Shown: piece by piece, positions 35,524 through 45,181 of the stretch | Layout: every line of letters begins with the position of its first letter | Position numbering within the stretch: the stretch's first letter is position 1 | Origin: Luteibacter jiangsuensis | GTDB lineage: Bacteria; Pseudomonadota; Gammaproteobacteria; Xanthomonadales; Rhodanobacteraceae | DNA length: 64,000 bases | Assembly: GCF_030812295.1 (NCBI RefSeq) | Contig: NZ_JAUSSK010000003.1 | Coordinates: 62,001 to 126,000, forward strand | Direction of reading: 5' to 3' | Position numbers and translations under genes: made by a program | Notes under the pieces: model-generated | Told to the model about the DNA's origin: nothing | The model's input: only the letters and a program-made list of their open reading frames with translations | Database searches by the model: none

Positions 35524-36627
35524 ATGATGTGGCTACCTCCTTCATTGCGCGCGCTGCGCCGCGATGTCTTCTTCCTCGTGCTGCTGGCCGTGTCGATCGC
35601 CCTCGCGATCGCACTGCCTTCGCGCGTCGCCGGTTGGCCCTCCCTGGTCGACTGGCCCACCATAGCCGCGCTCACGGGCCTGTTGATCCTCACCAAGGGC
35701 GTGGAATCCAGCGGCGCCCTCGACATGGCGGGGCGCTGGCTGATCGATCGCACCCCGACGCGGCGCGTGGCGGCGATCGGTCTTGTCGCGGCCACGGCCG
35801 TGCTGTCGATGCTCCTGACCAACGACGTATCGCTCTTCGTGATGGTGCCCTTGACCCTGAGCATGTGCCGGATCGCACGGATGCCGGCGACGCGCCTGGT
35901 GGTGTTCGAGGCCCTGGCGGTGAATGCGGGCTCGATGCTCACGCCGATCGGCAATCCACAGAACCTGTTCCTCTGGCAGCAGTGGAACAACGGCTTCGGT
36001 GGTTTCGTCTGGGCGATGCTGCCACTGGTCGCGATCGCCCTGGCCCTGTTGCTCGCGCTGACCGCGCTTGCGTTTCCCGCCACGCCGCTGGAAGTGCATG
36101 AGCGTGGCGGGGAGTCCGTCGATCGCATGATGCTCGGCGTGGCGGCGCTGCTCTATGTGCCCTTCATCGTACTGGCCGACCTGCAGTACGTGGGCTGGGG
36201 ACTGCTCGGCGTCGTGGCGGTTTTCCTCGCACTTCGGCGGCGTGTCGTCGCCAGCATCGACTGGGGGTTGTTGCTGACCTTCGTGCTGATGTTCATCGAC
36301 CTGCGCATGCTGGCGGGGCTCGAGGCGGTCCGCTCGTTCGTGGCGGGTCTGGGCCTGGAGCACGCGGTACACCTGTACGTCACCGGCGCGCTTGCTTCGC
36401 AGGTGGTCAGTAACGTGCCCGCGGCGATCCTGCTGGCGGAGTATTCACACGACTGGCGCACGATCGCCTTCGGCGTGAACGTGGGCGGGTTCGGCTTCGT
36501 CCTGGGCTCGCTGGCGAACCTGATCGCACTGCGGCTGTTGGGCGAGCGCAAGGCCTGGGGCACGTTCCATGTATGGTCGGTGCCATTCTTCGTGGTGATC
36601 GGACTATTGGGCTGGGCCCTGCTGTAG
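35524..36627 (+). CDS. ArsB/NhaD-type (SLC13-like) anion or sodium transporter
   Basis: 367-residue polytopic inner-membrane protein of the ion transporter superfamily (citrate/ArsB/NhaD). About ten hydrophobic helices are visible. The first half has LLTNDVSLFVMVPLTL and NAGSMLTPIGNPQNLFLW, the second VVSNVPAAILLAEY, the paired helical-hairpin signatures of this fold. Length is short for ArsB (about 430). Substrate unknown: anion, dicarboxylate or Na+/H+ exchange are all possible. Standing alone; converges with phaZ 21 bp away. Confidence 0.82.
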   Translation: MMWLPPSLRALRRDVFFLVLLAVSIALAIALPSRVAGWPSLVDWPTIAALTGLLILTKGVESSGALDMAGRWLIDRTPTRRVAAIGLVAATAVLSMLLTNDVSLFVMVPLTLSMCRIARMPATRLVVFEALAVNAGSMLTPIGNPQNLFLWQQWNNGFGGFVWAMLPLVAIALALLLALTALAFPATPLEVHERGGESVDRMMLGVAALLYVPFIVLADLQYVGWGLLGVVAVFLALRRRVVASIDWGLLLTFVLMFIDLRMLAGLEAVRSFVAGLGLEHAVHLYVTGALASQVVSNVPAAILLAEYSHDWRTIAFGVNVGGFGFVLGSLANLIALRLLGERKAWGTFHVWSVPFFVVIGLLGWALL

Positions 36628-36648
36628 CGGCGGGCTTTTGCCTGGTCA

Positions 36649-37932
36649 TCAGGCCTTGCGGGTGCCTTGGGCGCCGGTGTTGCTGTTGCCGCGATCGAAG
36701 GCCTTGATGAAATCACGGACATCCGGATAAACCACGTCGCGCCAGCGGCGGCCGCTGAAGATACCGTAGTGGCCGGCGCCCTCGATCGTGATGTGCTTGC
36801 GGCGTTTCTTCGCGATGCCCTTGCACAGGCCGTGCGCCGCTTCGGTCTGGCCAAGGCCGGAGATGTCGTCGAGCTCGCCTTCGATGGTGAGCAGCGCGGT
36901 GTCCTTGATCTTCGCCGGTTGCACCAGTTCACCGTGCACCTCCCAGGTACCCTTGGGCAGGCGGTGTTCCTGGAACACGGTTTCGATCGTATCGAGGTAG
37001 TACTCGGCCGGCATGTCGAGCACGGCGTTGTACTCGTCGTAGAACTTGCGATGCTGGTCGGCGTCGTCGAGGTCGCCCTTGCGCAGGTTCTCGTAGAAGT
37101 CCCAGTGCGACATCACGTGGCGGCTCGGATTCATCGCGATGAACCCCGCGTGCTGCAGGAAGCCCGGGTAGACTTCGCGGCCCGCTCCCGGGTACTGGTA
37201 GGGCACCTTGTGGATCAGCTGGTTGCGGAACCACGACAGCGGACGCGTGGTGGCCAGGTTGTCGACGCTGGTGGGGCTCTTGCGCGTGTCGATCGGACCG
37301 CCCATGAGGGTAAGCGTGGCCGGCGTGGCTTCGCCGCGGGCGGCCATCAGCGATACGGCCGCGAGCACCGGCACCGTGGGCTGGCAGACCGAGACCACAT
37401 GCGCGCGATGCACGCCGACATGGCGGATGAATTCCTCGATATACGACACGTAGTCGGCCAGCGAGAACGAGCCCTGGTCGAGCGGGATCATGCGCGCGTC
37501 GACCCAGTCGGTGATGTACACCTTGTGGTCGCGCAGCAGCGTGCGGACGGTGTCGCGCAGCAGCGTGGAATGGTGGCCGGACAGCGGTGCGACGACCAGC
37601 ACGGCCGGATCGTTCTTCATCTTGTCGACGGTGGCCTGGTCGTCGGAGAAGCGCTTGAACCGCTTGAGGGTACAGAACGGCTTGGCCATGGCGACCTGTT
37701 CGACGATGGCGACATCGTGGCCGTGGGCGTGCACGCTGTGGATATCGAATTCAGGTTTTTCGTAGGCCTTGCCCAGCCGGTACATGAGTTCGTAACCGGC
37801 GGCGGCGCGTTCCGCGCCCGGCACCCGGGCGAACGGGCTGGCGATATCGCCGAACATCTTCGCGCCCGCCTCCGCCCAATAGGAGAGCGGGCTGAGCATC
37901 GAGCGTTGCCATTCGTGCATGAGATAGAGCAT
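36649..37932 (-). CDS. phaZ: Intracellular polyhydroxybutyrate depolymerase
   Basis: 427-residue alpha/beta hydrolase degrading native PHB granules. The nucleophile motif is VCQPTVP with Cys183, the same cysteine position described for Ralstonia PhaZ1, in place of a lipase-box serine. The opening MLYLMHEWQRSMLSPLSYWA and the PHB-binding C-terminal segment VHGELVQPAKIKD ... GAGHYGIFSGRRWRD are family features. No polymer synthase gene is in the window. The ribosome-binding site at 37932 is weak; Met5 is an alternative start. Confidence 0.92.
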   Translation of the reverse strand: MLYLMHEWQRSMLSPLSYWAEAGAKMFGDIASPFARVPGAERAAAGYELMYRLGKAYEKPEFDIHSVHAHGHDVAIVEQVAMAKPFCTLKRFKRFSDDQATVDKMKNDPAVLVVAPLSGHHSTLLRDTVRTLLRDHKVYITDWVDARMIPLDQGSFSLADYVSYIEEFIRHVGVHRAHVVSVCQPTVPVLAAVSLMAARGEATPATLTLMGGPIDTRKSPTSVDNLATTRPLSWFRNQLIHKVPYQYPGAGREVYPGFLQHAGFIAMNPSRHVMSHWDFYENLRKGDLDDADQHRKFYDEYNAVLDMPAEYYLDTIETVFQEHRLPKGTWEVHGELVQPAKIKDTALLTIEGELDDISGLGQTEAAHGLCKGIAKKRRKHITIEGAGHYGIFSGRRWRDVVYPDVRDFIKAFDRGNSNTGAQGTRKA

Positions 37933-38015
37933 GCAGCTTGCGTCCGGGGCGGGGAAGGTGGCGCATCATAACCAGTTGCGCCGCGCCATGTGTAAAGCCC
38001 CTGTTTTTGCTCGAT

Positions 38016-38780
38016 TTAAGTACTGGCCTTGCGGCAGACCAGCAGGACTTCGTCGACTCCGGGACCGGGTTCGAAGCCGGCCGTGAAGGCCAACGGCTTC
38101 TGGAAGCGCACGCCCAGCGGCATGAACACCCGGTTGTACCACCACATCGCGCGGGCGCGCTGGTGGGTGAGGAACCACTGCCCGAGGTCGAGCAGTTTCG
38201 ACGATTTCGGCTGCATGCCATAGACCGCGCTGCGCTCGATGGTGAACCCGTGGCGTCCCAGAAGCGCGCGGATCGCGTCGGGCTCGTAGCGGCGGTAGTG
38301 GCCTACGAAGTCGTCGAAGGCCGTCCACGCATCGGGGTGCAGGGGGACCGAGATCAGCAGGCGCGCGCCGGGTTCGGCCACGCGGGCCAGCTCGCCCAGC
38401 GCACCCTCGTCGTCCACCACGTGTTCGAGGATGTCGAAGGCGCAAACGAAGTCGAAGCTCGCTTCGCGAAAGGGCAGGGCGCCGATCATGGCGTTGGCCA
38501 CGCGGGCGCCGTGCCGGCCCAGCTCGGCCAGCGCGGGCCGGCTGAGGTCGACGAACTGGGTGTCGGCCAGTGGCAGGCGGGGGCGCAGCCCGGGAGCGAC
38601 TTCCAGGCGCCGAGAGGTTTGCGCGGCCAGTTCGGCCACCAGCGGCCAGGTGTTGAACCGCTCGGGCGCGAATAGCTTCGCGTCCGTCCACAAGGCGTCG
38701 TAGAAGCGCTTGTTGCTGCCGATCAGGTCGGCGTCGGTCCGCTGGGCCGGAGGGCCCGAGGTAAACGATGCGATGGTCAT
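38016..38780 (-). CDS. Class I SAM-dependent methyltransferase
   Basis: 254-residue methyltransferase of type 11 outline. Motif I is LEVAPGLRPRLPL, followed by an acidic residue strand QFVDLSRPAL, and motif IV is FDFVCAFDILEHVVDDEGAL, typical of family members that methylate small molecules or lipids. The C-terminal third has no recognised substrate domain. The start at 38780 is chosen for GAGGTA upstream; Met at 38807 is in frame and possible. It follows the oxidoreductase large subunit gene on the same strand by 31 bp, so it may be in that operon. Confidence 0.8.
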   Translation of the reverse strand: MTIASFTSGPPAQRTDADLIGSNKRFYDALWTDAKLFAPERFNTWPLVAELAAQTSRRLEVAPGLRPRLPLADTQFVDLSRPALAELGRHGARVANAMIGALPFREASFDFVCAFDILEHVVDDEGALGELARVAEPGARLLISVPLHPDAWTAFDDFVGHYRRYEPDAIRALLGRHGFTIERSAVYGMQPKSSKLLDLGQWFLTHQRARAMWWYNRVFMPLGVRFQKPLAFTAGFEPGPGVDEVLLVCRKAST

Positions 38781-38811
38781 GCGGTACCTCGGGGCGGTGA
38801 AAGGCAAGGGA

Positions 38812-41088
38812 CTAGCGCAGTCGCGCCAGTTCGCGCAGCAGGGGCAATCGGCGTACGCGCACGGCGGTGGCGCGGAAGACGGCGTTCGCGAGTGCCGGCG
38901 CCGCCGAGGGTACGCCGATCACGCTGGCGCCGGCCGGATCGGCGGTGGATGGCACGATCACCGTCTCCACCTCGTAGGGCATCGGCTGCGTGGCGGCGAC
39001 CGGGTAGTCGCGGAAGCCCGTCTGCTGCACCTTACCGTCCTTCACCGTGATGGCGAGGTTGAGGGCGGTGGACAGCGCATCCAGCGTGGCGCCCTGCAAC
39101 TGGGCTTCCAGGCCAAGGGGATTGATCGCGCGGCCCACGTCGGCCACGCAGACCACGCGATGGATGTCGATGCCATCGGTGGTCGGCGCCACTTCGATGG
39201 CGTGGGCCACGTAGGCGCCGAAGACGTAGGCGCAGGCGATGCCAAGCCCATTCTCGCTGCGCAGCCAGCGGCTCCAGTCGAGCTTGTCGGCGGCGAGCTT
39301 CAGCACGTTCGCCATGCGCGCGGTATCGATGGGGCCGCCACGGCCGTTGTACGGCAACTGGCGCGGCTCGCCGAGCAGGGCGAGACGGAAGTCGAGCGGA
39401 TTCGCCTTGATCGCGTGCGCGAGTTCATCGATGAAACTCTCACTGGCGAAGGTGGGCGTGACGTGCGGTGAACCTCGCCATTCGCCACGGGCCAGCGTCG
39501 ATTCCAGCGGATACCAGTCACTGCGGAAGTTGGGAACGAGTCCCGCAGGCAAGGCGTCGGCGACCAGTTCCGATTGCCAGAGCCGGTTGTCCGGCGTGGC
39601 CCGGCCCACCAGTGCGGAAGGGCTGGCCATGCGCTGGTGCCAGCCGACGATGTTCTTCTTCCGGTCCAGCGACGCGTTGAGGCGATGCACGGCCAGCGGA
39701 CGGTAGTAGTCGCGCGCCAGGTCGTCATCGCGGGTCCAGAGCACCTTGACCGGCCGGTTGCGGATCTCGTCGGGCTTCTTGGCCAGGGCGATCGCCATGG
39801 CCTCGGCGATGTAGTCCTGCTCCAGCCGGCGGCCGAAACCGCCGCCGCCACGCGGCACCTGGATGTCGATCTGGTCGGGACGGAACCCGGTCATGCGTTG
39901 CACGACGGTGTATGCCTGGCGCGGCGACTGCGTGGCGGCGATCACCGTCACGCTGGTGTCCGGATCGAGGCGGACGACGCAATTGGGGGTTTCCGCCGTG
40001 GCATGCGCGACCCAGGGCTGGAAATACGTGGCTTCGAGTGCACGCGCGGCCTTCTTGCGCGCGGCGGTGATATCGCCGTCGTTGCGCACGGTGGTCGGCG
40101 CCGCGGCATCGTCGCCGAACAGGTCGAGCGCCTTCTGCTCGAGGGCGGAGCTGGGCGCCTCGGTGGTGTCGCCGGGCTTCCAGGTCGCTTTCAACGCGGC
40201 GCGGCCGGACAGGGCCGACCAGGTGTCGCGCGCGAGCACCACCAGCGCGGGTGCCTGGGCGGCGAGACCGGGCTGCTGGCCTTGTTCGGGAGTGATTTCG
40301 ATCACATCGAAGACGCCCTCGACTTTTTTCGCCGCGTCGCGGTCGGCGGTGTCGAGCGACCCCCCGGGATAGGGACAGCGTGCCAGTACCGCGATCACCG
40401 GGTCGCCGATGCTCTCGTCGAAGGCGTAGCGCAACGTGCCGGTGACGACCGCGCGCGCATCCACGTCACCGGCCGGCTGGCCTATGAGGTGATAACGCTC
40501 CGCTTGCTTCAGCGGAGGTGGCGTGGAGGGCGCATCGATGCCGGCCGCCGCCGTGGCAAGGTCGGCATAGGAAATCCTCCGGCCGTCGGCGGCGATGACC
40601 ATGCCGCTTTCGCCGCGAAGCTGTTCCGCCGGGACGCCAAGGCGGCGCGCGGCCGCCTGCAGGAGCAGCCAGCGGCCCAATGCGCCGGCCTGGCGCAGGT
40701 CGGCCCAGGCGGCGGGAATGCTGGTGGCGTCACCGCTACGCTGGCGGCCATAGGTGAATTTCGGCTCGCCGTTGCCCTGCGTGACGCCGAGACCGAGCGG
40801 TTCGACGATCACGCGCGACCAATCGGCGTCGAGTTCCTCGGCGATGATCCGCGCCAGCGATGTGGACGTGCCTTCGCCGTTGTCGGGATCGCGCACGCCG
40901 ATATAGATGCGGCCGTCGGCGGCGATACGCAGGTAAGGGCCGACCTGGGCCCAGGCGTCGCCCAGCAGGCCGAGCGGCGGCGGGCGATCCAGGGCCTCCG
41001 CGGTGCCGACGCCGATCACCAGCGCGCCGGCGGTGCCGGCGGCATATTTCAGGAACCGGCGGCGGGAAAGTCGGACCTCGCCACTCAT
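38812..41088 (-). CDS. Tat-exported xanthine-dehydrogenase-family molybdenum oxidoreductase, large subunit
   Basis: 758-residue IorB/COG1529-type catalytic subunit, expected to bind molybdopterin cytosine dinucleotide. The N terminus has a twin-arginine signal (LSRRRFLKYAAG), so the complex is probably folded in the cytoplasm and exported with its Fe-S partner. Molybdopterin segments GGGGFGRRLEQDY and FASESFIDELAHA are seen. Where the family has GxGEP shortly before the C-terminal PALANA segment, this protein reads GASVIGVPSAAPALANA, so the catalytic glutamate aligns with Val. The gene order, small subunit first with ATGA overlap, is normal. Aldehyde or N-heterocycle oxidation is the usual activity; here activity is uncertain. 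Confidence 0.88.
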   Translation of the reverse strand: MSGEVRLSRRRFLKYAAGTAGALVIGVGTAEALDRPPPLGLLGDAWAQVGPYLRIAADGRIYIGVRDPDNGEGTSTSLARIIAEELDADWSRVIVEPLGLGVTQGNGEPKFTYGRQRSGDATSIPAAWADLRQAGALGRWLLLQAAARRLGVPAEQLRGESGMVIAADGRRISYADLATAAAGIDAPSTPPPLKQAERYHLIGQPAGDVDARAVVTGTLRYAFDESIGDPVIAVLARCPYPGGSLDTADRDAAKKVEGVFDVIEITPEQGQQPGLAAQAPALVVLARDTWSALSGRAALKATWKPGDTTEAPSSALEQKALDLFGDDAAAPTTVRNDGDITAARKKAARALEATYFQPWVAHATAETPNCVVRLDPDTSVTVIAATQSPRQAYTVVQRMTGFRPDQIDIQVPRGGGGFGRRLEQDYIAEAMAIALAKKPDEIRNRPVKVLWTRDDDLARDYYRPLAVHRLNASLDRKKNIVGWHQRMASPSALVGRATPDNRLWQSELVADALPAGLVPNFRSDWYPLESTLARGEWRGSPHVTPTFASESFIDELAHAIKANPLDFRLALLGEPRQLPYNGRGGPIDTARMANVLKLAADKLDWSRWLRSENGLGIACAYVFGAYVAHAIEVAPTTDGIDIHRVVCVADVGRAINPLGLEAQLQGATLDALSTALNLAITVKDGKVQQTGFRDYPVAATQPMPYEVETVIVPSTADPAGASVIGVPSAAPALANAVFRATAVRVRRLPLLRELARLR

Positions 41089-41636
41089 GCCTTCGGGTCC
41101 TTCATTGCGCCGGCGGCGCGCTTGATCGCCTTGCGGATACGGCCGTAGCTGCCGCAACGGCAAAGGTTGCCGATCTTGTCGATATCCGCGTCGGAGGGAT
41201 TCTTCTGCCGCGAGAGCAGGTCCACCGCGGCCATGATCTGACCAGGTTGGCAGAACCCGCACATGATGGCGTCCTCGTCGATCCAGGCCTGCTGCACGGG
41301 GTGCAGCGTGCCGTCCGCGGCGGACAGGCCTTCGACCGTGGTCACCCGCTTGCCGGACATCTTTTCCATCTTCGTCTGGCAGGAGGCCACGGCCTTGCCG
41401 TCGACGATGACCGTGCAGAAGCCGCAATCGCCCTGGTCGCAGCCGTACTTCGCGCCGGTCAGGCGCAGCACGTCGCGCAGGTACCAGAGCAGGGGCATGG
41501 TCTTGTCGCCCGTGTGCCGGTAGCGCTTGTCGTTGACGATGAGGTCGATGCCTTCACGTACCGGCTTGGGCGCCGGTTGACGGGCGTCCTGCTTGGGCGG
41601 AACGGGTACGGGAGACGTCGGACCTTGCTGTGCCAT
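41085..41636 (-). CDS. (2Fe-2S)-binding small subunit of the molybdenum oxidoreductase
   Basis: 183-residue IorA/COG2080-type subunit carrying two [2Fe-2S] clusters. The plant-ferredoxin-type cluster uses Cys66, Cys71, Cys74 and Cys86 (GCDQGDCGFC); the second, buried cluster uses Cys126, Cys129, Cys159 and Cys161 (CGFCQPGQ, CRCGSY). A Pro/Gln-rich N-terminal extension of about 28 residues is unusual and may be a flexible linker. No signal peptide, consistent with hitchhiker export on the Tat signal of the large subunit. Confidence 0.93.
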   Translation of the reverse strand: MAQQGPTSPVPVPPKQDARQPAPKPVREGIDLIVNDKRYRHTGDKTMPLLWYLRDVLRLTGAKYGCDQGDCGFCTVIVDGKAVASCQTKMEKMSGKRVTTVEGLSAADGTLHPVQQAWIDEDAIMCGFCQPGQIMAAVDLLSRQKNPSDADIDKIGNLCRCGSYGRIRKAIKRAAGAMKDPKA

Positions 41637-41683
41637 CGGCTTTCCTCAACTGAACCGGGTCATTGTGGCATCCGTGCCATGGT

Positions 41684-42997
41684 TCAGCGAGCGACTTTAC
41701 TGAACAGCCGTCGCCACACCGCGTAGACGGGCAGTCCCGACAGCACCACGAGGCAGACCACCCCGGCACTGAGTGGCTTGTCCCAGGTATATGCCACGAC
41801 CACGCCGATCACGGTGGCGAGGAAGACCAGTGGAAGCAAGGGATAGGCGGGCGTGGCGAACGCGGGCCGCCCCTGGGCATGCCGGCGATACCAGAACAGC
41901 GTGGCGATGGTGACCGCGTAGGCGGCCCAGTCGCCGAACGCGGCGAAATCGAGCAGTTGCCCGTAGTTGGCGATCCATACGAGCACGATGGCCCACGCCG
42001 AAAGCATCATCAGCGCGATGTTCGGCGTGCGATAGCGCGGGTGCAGCCTGGCCACGCTGGAGAAGAAAAGGCCGTCCTGTCCCATCACCTGGAGGACGCG
42101 GGCGCCGGCGACGAGGGTGATGTTGCAGAAACCGAGCGTGGAGATGGCGATGCCGATGGCGATCAGCTTCGCGCCGGCGGTGCCGAACACGCGGCTCATC
42201 ACGTCGGCTGCCGGTGCCTGGCTCGCCGCTAGCCCGTCGTGGCCGAGCACGGCGAGGTATGCATAGTTGGTGAGCACATAGGCGGCGATCACCACCAGCA
42301 TGCCCACGATCAGCGCTCGCGGCAGGGTGCGCTGCGGATCGCGGACCTCGCCGGCGAGGTTGTTGAGGTAGCTGAAGCCGGAGAAGGCGAACAACACCGG
42401 CAACAGGGCGCCGGCGAGGCTGCCGGTCACCTGGGTCGGGCTCGCCTCCAGCGCCTGTGTGGTGCCGGCTCCCGCGAAAGCGACGCCGGTGACCACCAGC
42501 ACGACGATGGCGGTGAGCTTCAGTATGGCGAAGACGTTCTGCACCTGGGCGCCGAAGCGGATGCCAAAGAGGTTGAGCCCCGTGACGAAGACGAGCGCGC
42601 CGATGGCGAGCGGCTTGATCAGGCCGGGCGAAAGGCCGAACACGGACGTGGCGTAGCTGCCGAAGATGGTCGCCACCGCCGCGCTGCTGCCGCTGTAGAT
42701 CACCAGCAGCATGGTCCATCCGAACAGGAATCCGGCCAGCCGGCCGAAGGCTTCGCGCAGGTAGACGTAGCTGCCGCCCGCCTCCGGTCGCCGCGCGCCG
42801 AGTTCGGCGTAGCAAAGGCAGCCGATCAGCGTAAGCAGGCCGCCGGCGACCCAGAGTCCCAGCAACACCCAGCCCGAGCCGGTGCGCTGCGCGACGATGC
42901 CGGGATTGAGGAAGATGCCGCCACCGATGATCCCGCCCACGACGATGAGCGCGGCGTCCATGAGGGTGAGGCGGCGGGCGTAGCCGGGATTTTCCAT
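41684..42997 (-). CDS. APC-superfamily amino acid permease
   Basis: 437-residue inner-membrane transporter with about twelve helices. The family motif IVVGGIIGGGIFLNPG occurs in the first helix, followed by ELGARRPEAGGSYVYLREAFG in the second/third, both typical of the amino acid-polyamine-organocation superfamily. Start MENPGY at 42997. Substrate unknown. Spaced 47 bp from the oxidoreductase small subunit and on the same strand but with no sign of overlap; it may have its own promoter. Confidence 0.88.
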   Translation of the reverse strand: MENPGYARRLTLMDAALIVVGGIIGGGIFLNPGIVAQRTGSGWVLLGLWVAGGLLTLIGCLCYAELGARRPEAGGSYVYLREAFGRLAGFLFGWTMLLVIYSGSSAAVATIFGSYATSVFGLSPGLIKPLAIGALVFVTGLNLFGIRFGAQVQNVFAILKLTAIVVLVVTGVAFAGAGTTQALEASPTQVTGSLAGALLPVLFAFSGFSYLNNLAGEVRDPQRTLPRALIVGMLVVIAAYVLTNYAYLAVLGHDGLAASQAPAADVMSRVFGTAGAKLIAIGIAISTLGFCNITLVAGARVLQVMGQDGLFFSSVARLHPRYRTPNIALMMLSAWAIVLVWIANYGQLLDFAAFGDWAAYAVTIATLFWYRRHAQGRPAFATPAYPLLPLVFLATVIGVVVAYTWDKPLSAGVVCLVVLSGLPVYAVWRRLFSKVAR

Positions 42998-43075
42998 GGA
43001 TCGTCGTCGCCTGGGTAAAGCGCGCAGGATCGCCTGTGCGCCACGGCCCCCGCAAGCCCGGATCGTGTTGAACGC

Positions 43076-43684
43076 CTAGAACATGTGGCGAAAGAGGTCG
43101 GCCAGCGCGCGGCTGAAGGTGGCCGAGGCGATCACGATCGCCACTGTCGTTACCCAGACCATGAGCAGCAGGACGCCGTCGCGCTCCACCAGCGCGAAGG
43201 CGAAGGCGATCAGCATGCCGCCGAACACATAGTTGGTGAAAGGGATCGGCAAGGCCAGCAGGAGGCCGATGAGGATCATGATGGCGCCCGAGGCGAAGAT
43301 GAACGGTCGCTGCGTGAGGCGCTGCAGGCGTGGCCTGCAGATCCTTTCCAGCCGGTGCGTCATGGGCGCGACGCGATCGAGGAAACGCAACAGACCCTCG
43401 CGTGACATCGTGCGCCGACGAAGGAAGCCGGGGATCCACGGATGCTCGAGACCGATCAGCATCTCCAGCCCGAGCGCGATCACGAAGACGCCCATGATCC
43501 CACCGATGCCCAGCGGCACGGGTATGAAATTGGGGATCGCCAGCAGGAGAAGGAGGAAGCCGAAGGCGCGGTGCCTCAGCGGCTCGAGCAATTGCTCGAT
43601 CGTGATCCGTTCACCGGGGGTGGACATGAGCGCCGCCCTCAGCAGGGCGGCGGTCTTGTCTTCGCGCGGTTCGGTCGGGGTCAT
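43076..43684 (-). CDS. ExoD-family exopolysaccharide synthesis protein
   Basis: 202-residue inner-membrane protein with about five hydrophobic segments. The opening region IEQLLEPLRHRAFGFLLLLLAIPNFIPVPLG and LPIPFTNYVFG match the ExoD family, named from Rhizobium mutants in exopolysaccharide production and alkaline sensitivity. Molecular function is not known. It lies alone between the permease and the CorC-type gene, all on the minus strand. Confidence 0.85.
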   Translation of the reverse strand: MTPTEPREDKTAALLRAALMSTPGERITIEQLLEPLRHRAFGFLLLLLAIPNFIPVPLGIGGIMGVFVIALGLEMLIGLEHPWIPGFLRRRTMSREGLLRFLDRVAPMTHRLERICRPRLQRLTQRPFIFASGAIMILIGLLLALPIPFTNYVFGGMLIAFAFALVERDGVLLLMVWVTTVAIVIASATFSRALADLFRHMF

Positions 43685-43736
43685 GCAACGACTGTCGCGG
43701 CCCGCGCTTGAACCGCCGCTTTACGTTGCCCGGGTG

Positions 43737-45056
43737 TCATTCGCCGGCGGCGGGCTCTTCGGCGCCGACGGTGCTCACCAGCACCTTGTCGATGCGTGCA
43801 CCATCCATGTCGACCACCTCGAACCGGTGGCCCTGCCAGCCGAAAGACTCGCCCGCCTGCGGTATGTGGCCGAACTGCGTGGTGAGCATGCCAGCCACCG
43901 TACGGAAATCGTGTTCCTCCTCGTTGGGAAGACGGTCCAGTTGGAGCAGTTCGCGCAGGTCGTCGGCGGGCAGCGACCCGTCGACCAGCCAGCTGCCATC
44001 GTCGCGGCGCACGATGGGGCCTGCCTGCCCGGCGTCGTCGGCCGCGGGAGCGGTGGCGCCCACCACGGCCGTGAGCAGGTCGTTCAAGGTGACCAGGCCT
44101 TCGATATCGCCGTATTCGTCCACCGCCAGGGCGAGCTGGGTGTCGGCATCGCGAAAAGCCTCGAGCAGGTCGAGGGCCCGTGCCGTCGCGGGCACGAAGA
44201 GCGGACGGGCGATGCGGGCGAAAAGGTCGACCTGGCCGCGCTCAAGCGAGCCGATGAGTGATTTCACCTCGACCGTGCCGACCACTTCGCTTTCGTCACG
44301 CCGGTAGACGGGATAGCGAGAGAACTGCGTTTCGCGCAGTACCTCGAGGTTATCCTCGCGCGATGCGGCAACGTCCAGCCAGGCGATCTTCATGCGCGGC
44401 GTCATGACCGAGTCCACCGTGCGGTCGCCCAGGCGCAGCACGCGGTTGACCATGTTGCGCTCGTCGCTGTCGAGGATGCCTTGCTCGGCACTTTCCGCCA
44501 CGAGGAGACGGATCTCCTCTTCGGTGGCCGCGCTGGCGCTGGCGCGGTGCAGGCGGAGCACGCGGAGGATGCCGGTGGAAAGATGGTTGAGCAACCAGAC
44601 CATCGGCAGGGTGATGCGCGAAATCACCAGCATCGGCATGGCGATCTGGCAGGCGATGCGTTCGGGGGCGGAGAGGGCCGCGCGCTTGGGCACGAGTTCG
44701 CCGATGACGATCTGGACCAGCGACATCAGCAGGAAGCCGAGCAGCCAGCCGACCACGCGCACATATGGTTCCAGCCAGAGTGGGCCGCCGCCGTGCAGGA
44801 GTTCGGCGAATTTTTCGCCCAGGCTGTCGCCGGCCACCGCGCCCGTGACCAGGATGATCAGGGTCATGCCGACCTGGACGGTGGAGAGGAAACGCTCCGG
44901 CGATTCGGCCAGTTGCAGGGCGACGCGGGCGCGCCGGCTGTCCCTGGCCAGCTGCTTGAGCCGGCTCTTGCGCGACGCGACGACGGACATCTCGGACAGG
45001 GCGAAGAAGCCGTTGCCGAGGGACAGGACGAGGACCAGCAGGAGTTCGGAGAGCAT
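43737..45056 (-). CDS. CNNM/CorC-type membrane protein with DUF21, CBS pair and transporter-associated domain
   Basis: 439-residue inner-membrane protein of the HlyC/CorC family, relatives of Mg2+ or Co2+ transporters. The N-terminal DUF21 domain (about 1-195) has several helices and the family motif GELVPKRAAL; two CBS domains follow (about 215-335, with RDESEVVGTV and VDEYGDIEGLVTLNDLL); a C-terminal CorC_HlyC domain (about 355-430) has LLQLDRLPNEEEHDFRTVAG. The start at 45056 opens the first helix; the frame extends to 45116 but this adds a Pro-rich segment. Ion specificity unknown. Confidence 0.88.
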   Translation of the reverse strand: MLSELLLVLVLSLGNGFFALSEMSVVASRKSRLKQLARDSRRARVALQLAESPERFLSTVQVGMTLIILVTGAVAGDSLGEKFAELLHGGGPLWLEPYVRVVGWLLGFLLMSLVQIVIGELVPKRAALSAPERIACQIAMPMLVISRITLPMVWLLNHLSTGILRVLRLHRASASAATEEEIRLLVAESAEQGILDSDERNMVNRVLRLGDRTVDSVMTPRMKIAWLDVAASREDNLEVLRETQFSRYPVYRRDESEVVGTVEVKSLIGSLERGQVDLFARIARPLFVPATARALDLLEAFRDADTQLALAVDEYGDIEGLVTLNDLLTAVVGATAPAADDAGQAGPIVRRDDGSWLVDGSLPADDLRELLQLDRLPNEEEHDFRTVAGMLTTQFGHIPQAGESFGWQGHRFEVVDMDGARIDKVLVSTVGAEEPAAGE

Positions 45057-45181
45057 CGGGGGCTTATATAGCAGATGGGCCGTGCCGGGTCGTGGAGGTT
45101 CTTCCGGGGAGCCCACGGCATCGCCAGGCTCAGTCCGGTAACATTAGCGTCATAAATCCCCAAGGTTCCCCAGGCGACGCC

